Of a stretch of 64,000 nucleotides of DNA, positions 44,256 to 52,590 are shown piece after piece. Under the pieces are notes generated by a model. It was not told where the DNA came from, did not search any database, and saw only the letters and a list, made by a program, of their open reading frames with translations. Both the position numbers and the translations under genes were made by a program. Each line of letters begins with the position of its first letter. The stretch's first letter is position 1. This stretch comes from JAOPZW01 sp963835295. Its GTDB lineage: Bacteria > Actinomycetota > Thermoleophilia > Solirubrobacterales > Solirubrobacteraceae. Location: assembly GCA_963835295.1 (NCBI GenBank), contig CAWIEX010000011.1:620001-684000 (forward strand). The letters run 5' to 3'.

Positions 44256-45374
44256 ATGGACGTGCACGTCATCCCTCGCGTGGAGCCTGGGGAAGCTCTG
44301 GATAGGCAGCACGGCCCCGGCGCCGCCGCCAAGCGAGCAGACCGTCTCTGGATCGGCCTCAGACGAGTGCTGATCGTGATGGGCACGACCGCCGTGCTGG
44401 CGGCGGGCGTTGCTTCCAGTGCGAGCGCCGGGCAGCCGGTTGTGCGCGAGCTGGCCGCGTTTGCCGCGCCGGGATGCGCCCGCGGCTGTGGCTCGGGCAG
44501 CACCGTCGGTCCCGACCATGCGCTGTACGTGACCGACGGCCCCGCAGGCCGCGTGCTGCGGGTGGATCCCAGCACGGGCGCGGTCACGACGTTCGCGAGC
44601 GGTCTGCCCCGGGCGATCCCCGCGGTGGGAATCGGCGGAGCGATGGACGTCGCCTTCCTCGGGCACACCGCGTACGTGCTCGTCACACTCGTCGGCCGCG
44701 CCTTCGGCCAGCCCGAAGTCGTCAACGGCCTCTATCGGATTGACAGCAACGGCACTCCGACGGCGATCGCCGATGTCGGCGCGTGGTCGATCGCGCATCC
44801 ACCCGCGACCGACTTCTTCGTCGCCAGCGGGGTCCAATACGCGTTGCAGACGTTCCGCGGCAGCTTGGTGGTCAGCGACGGGCACCACAACCGCGTGCTG
44901 CGCGTCACGCGCGACGGCGATATCCGCCCGATCATCGCATTCGGCAACATCGTCCCGACGGGCCTCGAGATCCACGGCAACAGGATCTACATGGGCGAGG
45001 CCGGTCCCATCCCGCATCTTCCGGAGGACGGCAGGGTCGTGCGGTTCACGCCCACGTCGTCCGCCACGGAGGTCGCGTCCGGCGGCAGCCTGATCGTCGA
45101 CGTCGAGTTCGGTCGTGGCCGGCAGCTCTGCGCCCTCTCGCAGGGCATCTGGGACCTGCCGCCGACCCCCGAGAACGAGGGCAAGCCGGCCTCGCCGAAC
45201 ACCGGAAGGCTTCTGCGCCTGAAGCACGACGGCGGTTTTGCGTCCGTTGTCGAAGGCCTGGACCGACCGACGTCACTCGAGCTCATCGGCAACACCGCCT
45301 TCGTCGTCACGCTCACCGGCAAGGTCATCCGGATCGACGGCGTCGCGGGCCCACACGCCGGGAAGCCGCACTGA
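44256..45374 (+). CDS. ScyD/ScyE-family secreted beta-propeller protein
   Basis: 372 residues after a GAGGAG ribosome site. A basic leader of ~36 residues precedes one hydrophobic helix (VLIVMGTTAVLAAGVASSAS, then AxA), an export signal. The mature part is a repeat propeller: LYVTDGPAGRVLRVDPSTGA, VVNGLYRIDSNGTPTAIADV, LVVSDGHHNRVLRVTRDGDI, RIYMGEAGP, GRLLRLKHDGGF. ScyD-like proteins are exported or membrane-attached; function unknown. It follows the FAD oxidase by 62 bp and may be co-transcribed. Confidence 0.8.
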   Translation: MDVHVIPRVEPGEALDRQHGPGAAAKRADRLWIGLRRVLIVMGTTAVLAAGVASSASAGQPVVRELAAFAAPGCARGCGSGSTVGPDHALYVTDGPAGRVLRVDPSTGAVTTFASGLPRAIPAVGIGGAMDVAFLGHTAYVLVTLVGRAFGQPEVVNGLYRIDSNGTPTAIADVGAWSIAHPPATDFFVASGVQYALQTFRGSLVVSDGHHNRVLRVTRDGDIRPIIAFGNIVPTGLEIHGNRIYMGEAGPIPHLPEDGRVVRFTPTSSATEVASGGSLIVDVEFGRGRQLCALSQGIWDLPPTPENEGKPASPNTGRLLRLKHDGGFASVVEGLDRPTSLELIGNTAFVVTLTGKVIRIDGVAGPHAGKPH

Positions 45375-45705
45375 GTTCGGCGCTGGGCAGACGAGAGCTT
45401 CTCGGAGGGTGTCATGTCTCGCTTCGTCCTTGCGGCCCGACGACACCCACATCGTGCCCAGCTTCTCGTCCGTCCCGGCGCGGCATTCTCGGCAAGGTGC
45501 TCCGCGCCATAAGCCAGAACGAACGCGCGGTTGCGCCCAGGCAGGCGGGCTGGGATCGGGTCGCTAACAGACGCGGTCGGCCCACGCGGCGACGCCGGTG
45601 TGCACCGAGCAGACGACGCCTGCCTTCGTGAGGATGCGAGAGCCTTCCCGACGAATCGATCGTGCGGTGAGATCATGCAACGACTGATGGGGGAGCGACC
45701 CTGAG
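45375..45705. other. 331-bp intergenic, nothing convincing
   Basis: A short ATG frame at 45413 follows a GGAGG and reads MSRFVLAARRHPHRAQLLVR, 32 codons in all, without homology. Otherwise only the upstream region of the aldehyde dehydrogenase. Confidence 0.35.
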
Positions 45706-47280
45706 ATGACGTCTACGGGCGCGAACGCGATCGGAGCGCGGCCGTTGGGGAACGGCCCGCGGCCTGGTCCGGGCTTTGAGGTGAAATCGTCCGCGGATGG
45801 CTCCGTGGTCGCCTCCTTGCCCGATCAGGGCGCCGAGGAGGTCCGCGCCGCCGTCGGGCGGCTGCGGGGCAACCAGCCGGCGTGGGAGGCGCTCGGACCG
45901 ACCGGCCGGGGCGAATGGGTCGGGCGCCTGCGTGACTGGCTGTTCGACAACGATGAGCGCGTCGCGGAGCTGCTCCAGCGCGAGACGGGAAAGCCGTGGC
46001 AGGAGGCCACCTTGGAGGTTCCCGTCGCGATCGACTTGCTCGAGTACTACCGAAAGCGCGCCGAGAGGTTCCTGGCCGACTTGCATCCGCGACCGCACAA
46101 CCTGCTGATCGCGAGCAAGAAGCTCACGATCGCGTACCGGCCGTACCCGGTCGTCGGGGTCATCTGCCCCTGGAACAACCCTGTCCTGCTCGCCCTCGCC
46201 GATGCGGTGCCCGCGTTGCTGGCCGGCGCGGCGGTCGCGATCAAGCCGTCTGAGCTCACCCCGCTGGCCACGCGCGAGATCGTGCGCGGCTGGCGCGAGG
46301 ACGTGGGCGCTCCGGGCGTGCTGGAGTGCCTGACCGGCGCCGGAGGGGCCGGTTCCGCGCTGGTGGACGAGGCCGACTTCATCCAGTTCACCGGTTCCAC
46401 GCGCACCGGCCGGAGGATCGCGCTGCGCGGCGCCGAGCGGCTGATCCCGTACAGCCTCGAGCTCGGCGGCAAGGACGCGATGATCGTGCTGGCCGACGCC
46501 GATCTGGAGCGGGCGGCGAACGCCGCGGTCTGGGGCGGCATGTTCAACAGCGGCCAGACATGCACCTCGGTGGAGCGCGTATTCGTCGAGGAGCCGGTCT
46601 ACGACGAGTTCGTCGCGATGGTGGCCGGGCGCGTGCGCGGCCTGCGCCAGCGCGCCGGCGGCACGCGCTTCGACGCCGATGTCGGGGCGCTCTCGAGCGA
46701 GGCCCAGCTCGCCATCGTTGAGCGGCACGTGTCCGAGGCGCTGGCGAACGGCGCACGTGCACTGGTCGGCGGCAAGCGCGCGGACGTGCCCGGAGCGTGC
46801 TTTGAGCCGACGCTGCTTGTGGACGTCGATCAGTCGATGAGCTGTATGCGCGAGGAGACCTTCGGGCCAACGCTGCCGGTGATGAAAGTCCGAGACGTAG
46901 AGGAGGCGATTCGGTTCGCGAACGACTCGAGCTACGGGTTGTCGGCCAGCGTCTGGACTCGCGATCGCGCCCGCGGCGAGCGGGTCGCGCGGCGTCTGGA
47001 GGTCGGCGCGGTCAACGTCAACGACATGTTCGTGAATGCCTTCGCGATCGGGATTCCTCAGGGTGGCTGGAAGGAGTCCGGCGTCGGCGCGCGGCTGGGT
47101 GGCGCACACGGGATTCGCAAGTACTGCCGCCCGCAGTCGGTCACCGCGACGCGTCTGGCCCCCAGGTCGGAGCTGCTCTGGTACCCCTATACCGCCCTCA
47201 AGGGCAAGCTCTTCCTGCGCGTTACTCGCTTTCTGTTCGCGCGTGACTGGGGCCGCCGCCTGGGGCGGCGCCGGCGGTAA
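45706..47280 (+). CDS. NAD(P)-dependent aldehyde dehydrogenase
   Basis: 524 residues oxidising an aldehyde to its acid. Cofactor site: VVGVICPWNNPVLLALADAV and AAVAIKPSELTP; IQFTGSTRTGRRIA; general base in YSLELGGKDAMIVLADADLE; nucleophilic Cys in GMFNSGQTCTSVERVFVEEP; EETFGPTLPVMKV; and GWKESGVGARLGGAHGIRKY. The C terminus has an extra 45-residue tail (LWYPYTALKGKLFLRVTRFL, then Arg-rich) with a hydrophobic helix, seen in membrane-associated ALDH3/coniferyl-like enzymes. Substrate unknown; possibly takes aldehydes made by the island's oxygenases and FAD oxidase. Confidence 0.92.
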   Translation: MTSTGANAIGARPLGNGPRPGPGFEVKSSADGSVVASLPDQGAEEVRAAVGRLRGNQPAWEALGPTGRGEWVGRLRDWLFDNDERVAELLQRETGKPWQEATLEVPVAIDLLEYYRKRAERFLADLHPRPHNLLIASKKLTIAYRPYPVVGVICPWNNPVLLALADAVPALLAGAAVAIKPSELTPLATREIVRGWREDVGAPGVLECLTGAGGAGSALVDEADFIQFTGSTRTGRRIALRGAERLIPYSLELGGKDAMIVLADADLERAANAAVWGGMFNSGQTCTSVERVFVEEPVYDEFVAMVAGRVRGLRQRAGGTRFDADVGALSSEAQLAIVERHVSEALANGARALVGGKRADVPGACFEPTLLVDVDQSMSCMREETFGPTLPVMKVRDVEEAIRFANDSSYGLSASVWTRDRARGERVARRLEVGAVNVNDMFVNAFAIGIPQGGWKESGVGARLGGAHGIRKYCRPQSVTATRLAPRSELLWYPYTALKGKLFLRVTRFLFARDWGRRLGRRRR

Positions 47281-47694
47281 GCGGCCCAGGCCGCTGACTG
47301 CCGCGAAGGCGACGACTGAAGCACCGGTCCGCCGGCCGCGACTCCCCCCGGCTACCCGAGACAGCTGCGCGAGCCGAGCTTGAGCGGTACCCAACTCCCT
47401 TGACGGTGAGCCACGAGCGCCAGGCTTCTGCCTTGTGCGCGAAGCGACCGCCACCCTGGACTCCGGAGTACGACCGCTCCGGACGAACTCCGAGCGTGTC
47501 GGCCAGCGAGCGGCTCACGCTCGCTTCCGCCGGACCAAGCGATAGCGCGGCGTCCTCCGGCGCGAGACGCCTGGACGTCGTCCGGAGCGAGCCTCGAGCG
47601 CGGGGTCGGGACGCTTTGTGTGCACGCTCCCTGCGTGCTGCCCGTTCGTGCGGCGCGCCCCGATCCCACCACGGGGCGTGGCATGCTGGGTTGC
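47281..47694. other. 414-bp stretch without a recognisable gene
   Basis: Between the aldehyde dehydrogenase and PLP-enzyme genes. A plus-strand frame (CAKRPPPWTPEYDRSG and on) is open but has no start or ribosome site and no domain I can name. Confidence 0.35.
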
Positions 47695-48687
47695 ATGAGT
47701 GGCCTCGACCGCGTTCGGCTCCAGCTCGATCGGGTCCGCGCTGCAGTCGGCGAGATCGATCCGGTGTTCCTCGACACGCCGGCGGTGCCGTGCGCGCCGC
47801 TCGGCCGGGCGCTCGGGTGCTCGATCACGCTGAAGGTCGAGACGCTCAACCCGGTCCGGAGCTTCAAAGGGCGCGGCACGGAGACGGTGGCAGCCGTGGC
47901 GCGCGACAAGGGTGCGGCGCGCGTGGTGTGCGCTAGCGCCGGCAATCTCGGGCAGGCGCTGGCTTACAGCGGCTCGCGTCGAGACCTGGTGGTCACAGTC
48001 GTGGCAGCGAGAACTGCCAACCCGCTCAAGTTGCGCCAGATCGCCGCCTTCGGCGCGGACGTGCGGCTCGATGGCCAGGACATCGAAAACGCCCGGCTGC
48101 TGGCGCGGGAGATCGCCGAGGCGGGTGGCGAATACCTGGTCGAGGACAGCTTGGACCTTGCGACCTGCGAGGGCGCCGCGACGATCGGGCTCGAGATCGT
48201 CCGAGACGATCCGGGCCTCGATGTCGTGCTCGTGGCCGTCGGCGGCGGAGCGATGGCCAGCGGCGTGGGCTACGTAGTGCGCTCCCTCGCCGACCACGTG
48301 GAGGTGATCGGAATCCAGCCCTTCGGTGCGCCTGCGATGGCACTGTCCTGGCGTCAGCGAACGGTGGTCGAGACGGACCGCATCGAGACGATCGCCGACG
48401 GCGTCGCCGGGCGCTGTCCGATCCCCGAGGTGCTGGGCGACCTGCTGGTCGTGCTCGACGACGTGGTGCTCGTGCGCGAGGACTCGATCAAGGCCGGCAT
48501 GCGCGCGCTCTATGAGCACGCGGGGCTCGTCGTCGAGCCATCCGCAGCGCTCGGGATTGCCGCCGTCCTCGAGCAGCCCGAGCGGTTCGCCGGGCGGCAC
48601 GTCACCACGATCCTGTGCGGCAGCAACGTAGGCCCAGCCGACTTCGCGCACTGGGTGCTGGAACCGGCCGCGCGCGACGCGCGCTAG
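47695..48687 (+). CDS. PLP-dependent threonine/serine dehydratase-type enzyme
   Basis: 330 residues, fold type II PLP enzyme. The cofactor Lys is in LNPVRSFKGRGTETVAAVAR; the substrate loop CASAGNLGQALAYSG replaces the SSGNHAQG of threonine deaminase; the phosphate-binding glycine loop is VLVAVGGGAMASGVGYVV; the C terminus has VVEPSAALGIAAVLEQPERF and TILCGSNVG. No ACT domain, so the catabolic type. Reaction: deamination, racemisation or beta-elimination of a hydroxy- or amino-substituted amino acid. Start ATG 47695 (MSGLDRV) chosen from homology; a longer frame exists upstream. Confidence 0.87.
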   Translation: MSGLDRVRLQLDRVRAAVGEIDPVFLDTPAVPCAPLGRALGCSITLKVETLNPVRSFKGRGTETVAAVARDKGAARVVCASAGNLGQALAYSGSRRDLVVTVVAARTANPLKLRQIAAFGADVRLDGQDIENARLLAREIAEAGGEYLVEDSLDLATCEGAATIGLEIVRDDPGLDVVLVAVGGGAMASGVGYVVRSLADHVEVIGIQPFGAPAMALSWRQRTVVETDRIETIADGVAGRCPIPEVLGDLLVVLDDVVLVREDSIKAGMRALYEHAGLVVEPSAALGIAAVLEQPERFAGRHVTTILCGSNVGPADFAHWVLEPAARDAR

Positions 48688-48991
48688 CGCTGCATGGCAC
48701 AAATCCGATCGGCATCCTGGTCACCGTTGGCTGCTCGCGCGACCGCAGCTCACTACTGAGTTGGACGACCAGGAGCAGCCCGAGCCACTGGGCGACTCGT
48801 GCCCGCTTTGTCAAGCGATTGCAGCCGCCCGCGCCCGGCCGGACAACGCGCTCGCGCGCCGTCCAGATCAGGCGTGTGGCGCACGCCAGCACACACGCTC
48901 GCTCCCGCGCGAAGCAGCAGTGGCGCGGTTTCGTGAGGCTGGCGAGACGAGCGTCGCCGACCCCGATCACCCACCACGCGCGGGCGATAGC
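48688..48991. other. 304-bp stretch without a recognisable gene
   Basis: Convergent zone between the PLP enzyme and SARP copy 2. An open plus-strand frame of about 80 codons (DSCPLCQAIAAARARPDNAL) has no ribosome site and no homology I can name. Confidence 0.3.
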
Positions 48992-49783
48992 TCAGCCGAC
49001 TGACTCGTGAGTGAGCAGGCGTTCGTGCATGTGCTGCACCGTGGGTGAAGGGGCGGCGCCCAGCTCCTCGCGCAGCAGGCCGCGGAGGCTCTCGTAGACT
49101 CGGAGGGCCTCGGCGATGTTGCCCTGTCTCTCGAATGCCTGCATCAGCAGCGCGTAGGCGCTCTCTCGATAGGGGGAGAGATCGATCAGGCGCCGTGCCG
49201 TGCGCTCCGCCACGGCGACCTCGGCTCCACCGATGCCGAGGCTCCGCCGCGCCGTGCATTCCAGAGCCCTGACCTGGATGTCCTGCAGCTCTCGTCGCGG
49301 CTCGTCTGTCCAGGCACCCTCCTCACCCGGCAGGAAGCGACGCTGGCTTATGTTGCGCGCGACGAGGGTGGGGCCAATTGACGCGTACCAGTCACGAGCG
49401 GCGATCAGCGCCTCGGCGCGATGGATTCCATCGCGGGCCGCCTCGGCGTCCACTCTCGCGTGGCGTCCCAATTCCAGCCGGATCGCGCTGCGGCCCTCGA
49501 GCGCGCCGTCGGGGAGCAGGCGCCGTAGCTTCGACAGCAGCGCCGAGAGCGCCAGGTCGGGAGCCGAGGGCAGCCCTCGTGGCCAGAGCGCCTCGGCGAG
49601 CTCGTCACGGCTGGCCACTCGATCGCGATTGGCGGCGAGATACGCAAACAGAAGTCGGCCCTGCCGGCCGGGCAGCTCTCGGTCGATCCGACGACCGGCC
49701 ACTCGGGCGGCGAAACGCCCGCAGAGCTGAATCCGCGTCCCCTCCTGCTGTGGCTGCGGGCCGGACGAGGGTCGGCCGGTCAC
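48992..49783 (-). CDS. SARP/BTAD-family transcriptional activator, copy 2
   Basis: 263 residues if started at GTG 49783. Same architecture as copy 1: RIQLCGRFAARVAGRRIDRE, PGRQGRLLFAYLAANRDRVA, RDELAEALWPRGLP, ALSALLSKLRRLLPDG; then the BTAD domain RRLIDLSPYRESAYALLMQA and EALRVYESLRGLLREELGAA. Roughly half identical to copy 1. The first ~15 residues come from the 3' end of an IS256-type transposase remnant, so the original start may have been lost; AGGAGGGG lies 6-8 nt before an ATT codon at the RIQLCG start. Separated by that remnant from DUF1059 copy 3. Confidence 0.82.
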   Translation of the reverse strand: MTGRPSSGPQPQQEGTRIQLCGRFAARVAGRRIDRELPGRQGRLLFAYLAANRDRVASRDELAEALWPRGLPSAPDLALSALLSKLRRLLPDGALEGRSAIRLELGRHARVDAEAARDGIHRAEALIAARDWYASIGPTLVARNISQRRFLPGEEGAWTDEPRRELQDIQVRALECTARRSLGIGGAEVAVAERTARRLIDLSPYRESAYALLMQAFERQGNIAEALRVYESLRGLLREELGAAPSPTVQHMHERLLTHESVG

Positions 49784-50280
49784 GCTCGGGGAGCAGGTCG
49801 GTGACGTTGCGCTCCTTGTGGCGATGGCAGCGATGCACCAGCGCGTGCTCGCCGAAGACGTCCTTGATCGACGCGCCTGAGCGCCTTGCCGCCGTCGATG
49901 ACGAACAGGATCGCTTGCTCGCAGTCCAGGCCGCGGTCGACGAGACCGGCCAGCAGCGCGCGGGCCAGCGTGGCGTTCTCGGTGCTGCCCTCCCAGAGCC
50001 CGAGCGGGATCTTGACGCCCTCGGTGGTGATGCCGAGCGCGACGACGTGGGTGCGATCGGCGATCTCCAGGCCGTCGAGCATCATCACCGCCAGGCGCAC
50101 GTCGTCCAGCCGACGTGTCATCAGCTCCGACAGCGCGGTGCGCGTGCGCTCGATGAACATGTCCGAGACCGACGGTCTTGCCCGTCGCGGCGGATGCCTG
50201 CACGACCTCCTCGCCGACGGGCTCGCCGACGTCGGCGAAGCGCCGGGTCGAGACGCCCGCGAGCAGGCCGGACACCGCTC
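49765..50280 (-). pseudogene. IS256 (mutator)-family transposase remnant
   Basis: Central part of a mutator transposase in three frames: AASAATGKT-type start, then SDMFIERTRTALSELMTRRL, DDVRLAVMMLDGLEIADRTH (first catalytic Asp), VVALGITTEGVKIPLGLWEG, ILFVIDGGKALR (second Asp), a break, then KDVFGEHALVHRCHRHKERN. Both frame changes are single-base. The C-terminal third with the catalytic Glu is absent, replaced by SARP copy 2. Wedged between SARP copy 2 and DUF1059 copy 3. Confidence 0.8.
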
Positions 50281-50351
50281 CAAGCTACCGCCAAAGCCCG
50301 CCGGTGAGAATCTGGCTCGGAGCGGAGCGACGCCAGCAAAGGAGGCGAACG

Positions 50352-50510
50352 ATGGCCTACGTGATCAGCTGTGATTGCGGCTACGTGTCTCGGCGTGAGA
50401 CCGAGGATGAGCTAGTGAAGGAGGCCAACCGGCACATCGAGGAGGTTCACCCGGACATGGCAGGCAAGGTGTCCCGGGACGACTTGCTGGCGATGGCCGA
50501 AGAGGTCTGA
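50352..50510 (+). CDS. DUF1059 small protein, copy 3
   Basis: 52 residues after a strong AAAGGAGG ribosome site: MAYVISCDCGYVSRRETEDE and EANRHIEEVHPDMAGKVSRD. The C7, C9, H28, H33 pattern is kept although the rest is only about 40% identical to copies 1 and 2, so this is the oldest branch. It leads a plus-strand run with the 105-residue protein and the SRPBCC remnant and is divergent from SARP copy 2, as in the other two sets. Confidence 0.85.
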   Translation: MAYVISCDCGYVSRRETEDELVKEANRHIEEVHPDMAGKVSRDDLLAMAEEV

Positions 50511-50690
50511 CCGCGCAGACATCGTGGCGCGCGCTGAGGACCTCCTCCGTTGCCGTGTCGATGTCCGGCGGCACCAAGCTCTCGCCAAGCGCAGGCCAAC
50601 GCGATCGAAGCGCTCGGGGAGCACATTCGTCCGAGCGCCAAGGGCGCGGCAGGACGAATCTGATCCACAACCGCCCAACGGAGGTACGTC

Positions 50691-51008
50691 ATGGCAACGT
50701 TCGCCGTCATTGCCGAGCATCCGCCCGAGCTGTGCCCAACTTCAAACGCCCGGACGCGGCAGATGCTGAAGGAGGGTGCGGCGCAGATCCCGCAGCTGGC
50801 CGAGCAGCTCGGCGTCGACATCGTCACGCTGCGCGTCTTTGGACCCGATCACATCGTGCTCGCGGTCGTCGAGGCGGACGACATCGAGGCGGTGAGGGAG
50901 TTCATCTTGCAAAGCCGGCTCATCCAGTGGAACACGACCAAGATCCACGCGACCTACTCGATGGAGGAAGCCATCGCGAAGTCGGACGAGTTGGAGGCGA
51001 TCTTCTAA
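50691..51008 (+). CDS. Small alpha/beta protein, function unknown
   Basis: 105 residues after GGAGG (7-nt spacing): MATFAVIAEHPPELCPTSNA, GAAQIPQLAEQLGVDIVTLR, VFGPDHIVLAVVEADDIEAV, REFILQSRLIQWNTTKIHAT and SMEEAIAKSDELEAIF. The beta-alpha-beta-beta-alpha-beta pattern suggests a ferredoxin-like (GYD/DUF3303-type) single domain; that is an inference. No catalytic motif. Between DUF1059 copy 3 and the SRPBCC remnant. Confidence 0.7.
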   Translation: MATFAVIAEHPPELCPTSNARTRQMLKEGAAQIPQLAEQLGVDIVTLRVFGPDHIVLAVVEADDIEAVREFILQSRLIQWNTTKIHATYSMEEAIAKSDELEAIF

Positions 51009-51025
51009 TCGCGCCCGAGCGGTCG

Positions 51026-51498
51026 ATGCCGACTTCGTCCGGATCGTCGGCGGCGCAATCGGACGAGCTTACCCTCGAGATCACGCGCGTCCTTCCCGCC
51101 GCGCGTTCGGTCGTGTTCGGGGCCTTCAGCGATCCGAACGAACTGGCGAGGTGGTGGGGGCCGGCGGGGTTCAGCACCCGAGCCTGGAGCTTCAAGCCCG
51201 CGTCGGAGAGCGCTACCGGATCGAGATGCAGCCGCCGCAGCGAGACCGCTTCTATCTGACTGGGCAATTCCGCGAGGTCGATCCGCCCGCCCGCCTCGTC
51301 TACACGTTCGTCTGGGAAGACCCTGATCCCGACGACGTCGACACCGTGGTCGACCTGTCATTTCGGAGTCTCGGTGAATCAACCGAGGTTGGCCTTAGGC
51401 AGGGCCCGTTCCAGACCGAGGCACGTCGGAGGCTTCACCGCGACGGCTGGACGGACGGCTTCGACAAGCTCGAGCACCTCATGTCCGTTCGAGCCTGA
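51026..51498 (+). pseudogene. SRPBCC/AHSA1-type protein, frameshifted
   Basis: First frame: LTLEITRVLPAARSVVFGAF, DPNELARWWGPAGFST, the start of an AHSA1/polyketide-cyclase-like START domain. At 51175-51180 one C is missing from a C run; the rest, LELQARVGERYRIEMQPPQR, TGQFREVDPPARLVYTFVWE and DGWTDGFDKLEHLM, is one frame over and ends at 51498. Hydrophobic-ligand-binding fold. The first frame stops early, so no full product is made as read. Confidence 0.75.
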
Positions 51499-51857
51499 GG
51501 CCGGACTCGGTCGCAAGCCGCGAGACGGGACCGAGACGTTCTCCCTGCTCGCGTCATGGACAGCCACGGCGGTCGCCCCCGCCTCGGTCGCTTGCGGATA
51601 TCCGCCCGCGCCAAGCTCTCACCAAGCACTTGCCAAGGCGATGAAAGCGCTCTGGGTCGATCGTCCCGTTTCCGGCCGAGGGTAGTTGGCACCCGTTGGG
51701 GAGCATCGTGGCCACTTGGTGAGCAGTCTGCTCCCTATCTGCTACCCAACGTCGATCTCGCGCCCGCAAATCGCGACCATTTTGTGCGCGGCTCTTCGCA
51801 CCGGACAAACCCGGTCATCCCTGCATACGGGCCGAATTCGCGCTTCTGCGCAGTCTG
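51499..51857. other. 359-bp right end of the island, non-coding
   Basis: No gene. The segment 51599-51660 is a diverged copy of 50563-50625 (shared ccaagctctc-ccaagc and gcgat-aagcgctc). The last 150 bp before the att site are noticeably less GC-rich than the flanks and would contain recombinase arm sites. Confidence 0.4.
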
Positions 51858-51875
51858 TGAAGTTAGTGGAGACGG
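51858..51875. other. Right attachment site (overlaps the ssrA 3' end)
   Basis: Same 18 bp as 17462-17479. Positions 51867-51875 are the tmRNA acceptor-stem 3' strand and discriminator; 51858-51866 lie just beyond the mature RNA end. Confidence 0.85.
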
Positions 51876-52230
51876 CGGGAATCGAACCCGCGTCCGCAAT
51901 CGCGCATGAGGTGGCGTCTACGAGCGTATCCGGCGCTCTGTTCTCGTCCCGGAGTCGCCTCGCCGGCGGGGTTCTCCGGGACCAGCCTCCTGAAGATGTC
52001 CCCGGTTTGGCGGAGGCGGACCGCCCCGGGTGATCCGGCATTCTGATGCAGGCGCTCCCCGCGGCCGGCAGGCGGGGACCCACAGCTCACGGCTTAGCTA
52101 GTGGCTAAGCGGCGAGCGCGTACTCGTGAGAGTCCGCACTTATGGTTTTCCCGGGTGTTTTACGAGGCCGCCCGGGACCTCGACTCGCAACCACCCCTGC
52201 GAAACGACCACGTCGAAGCCTGTCGTCCCC
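51867..52230 (-). ncRNA. ssrA: tmRNA
   Basis: Transfer-messenger RNA, 364 nt, which rescues stalled ribosomes with SmpB. The 5' end GGGGACGACAGGCTTCGACG pairs with the 3' end CGTCTCC (one G-U), and the T arm is GCGGGTTCGATTCCCGC. CCA is not encoded (CTA follows the discriminator A). The tag reading frame is 52105-52137 and encodes ADSHEYALAA then TAG, followed at once by the GCTTAGC-CACTA-GCTAAGC hairpin. A TAGGAC hexamer 6 bp upstream of the 5' end may be the -10. The gene is the insertion site of the island and is left intact by it. Confidence 0.97.
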
Positions 52231-52318
52231 AGGGTGTCCTACTGCACCCAGTCTACTGCCCCTGGGAGGCGATGACCGCGGGGCGGCGAGGTGGTGCGAA
52301 CGATGCCGGCGGGTGAGC

Positions 52319-52531
52319 GCCTTAACGAAAGCGACGCGGTTCCGAGCCACCTGGGGTGCTCTCCGCCACGTCGTCTCCGTGAGGATTCTCCGTGGCTTCA
52401 GAGCGGCGGGCCTCGCAACCCCTGGGCCTCGCTCTCTGCGGCTCGGTTCCGCGTCGAGGAGGAACTTAGGATGGCGCCCCACGACGGTCAAGGGTGCCCC
52501 GCGCGGCGAAGCCGCATTCTCCGCGGAAATC
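52319..52531 (+). repeat. Left arm of a long block-conserved inverted repeat
   Basis: Inverted copy of 53094-53305. Block A from gccttaacgaa (52319, ~55 bp, 4 differences), a variable ~20-bp hairpin spacer, block B of 59 identical bases ending 52455 (cggctcggttccgcgtc), a variable ~54-bp spacer, and block C (52510-52531, agccgcat-ct-cgc-gaaatc). Confidence 0.85.
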
Positions 52532-52590
52532 GGGTCGGGAGCGCCCGCGCGACGCCCGGGCCGGCGGCTTTTCGCCATCCTTGTGCGCCG

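Larger units (their letters stand above)
17462..51875. mobile_element. 34.4-kb genomic island integrated at the 3' end of ssrA
   Basis: Bounded by identical 18-bp repeats; the right copy overlaps the tmRNA 3' end. A tyrosine integrase sits directly inside the left repeat, with excisionase-like genes next to it, and a MobF relaxase-helicase gene is internal. This is the organisation of integrative (mobilisable) elements using a tmRNA attachment site. Because the right repeat restores the acceptor stem, tmRNA remains intact. No type IV secretion genes are visible, so the element would have needed a helper. Many internal genes are frameshifted, so the island is probably fixed in place. Confidence 0.85.

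Noticed and set aside
51690..51715. Third SARP-type repeat (gttgg at 10-bp spacing)
   Set aside because: Spacing and sequence deviate and there is no SARP or DUF1059 gene adjacent.
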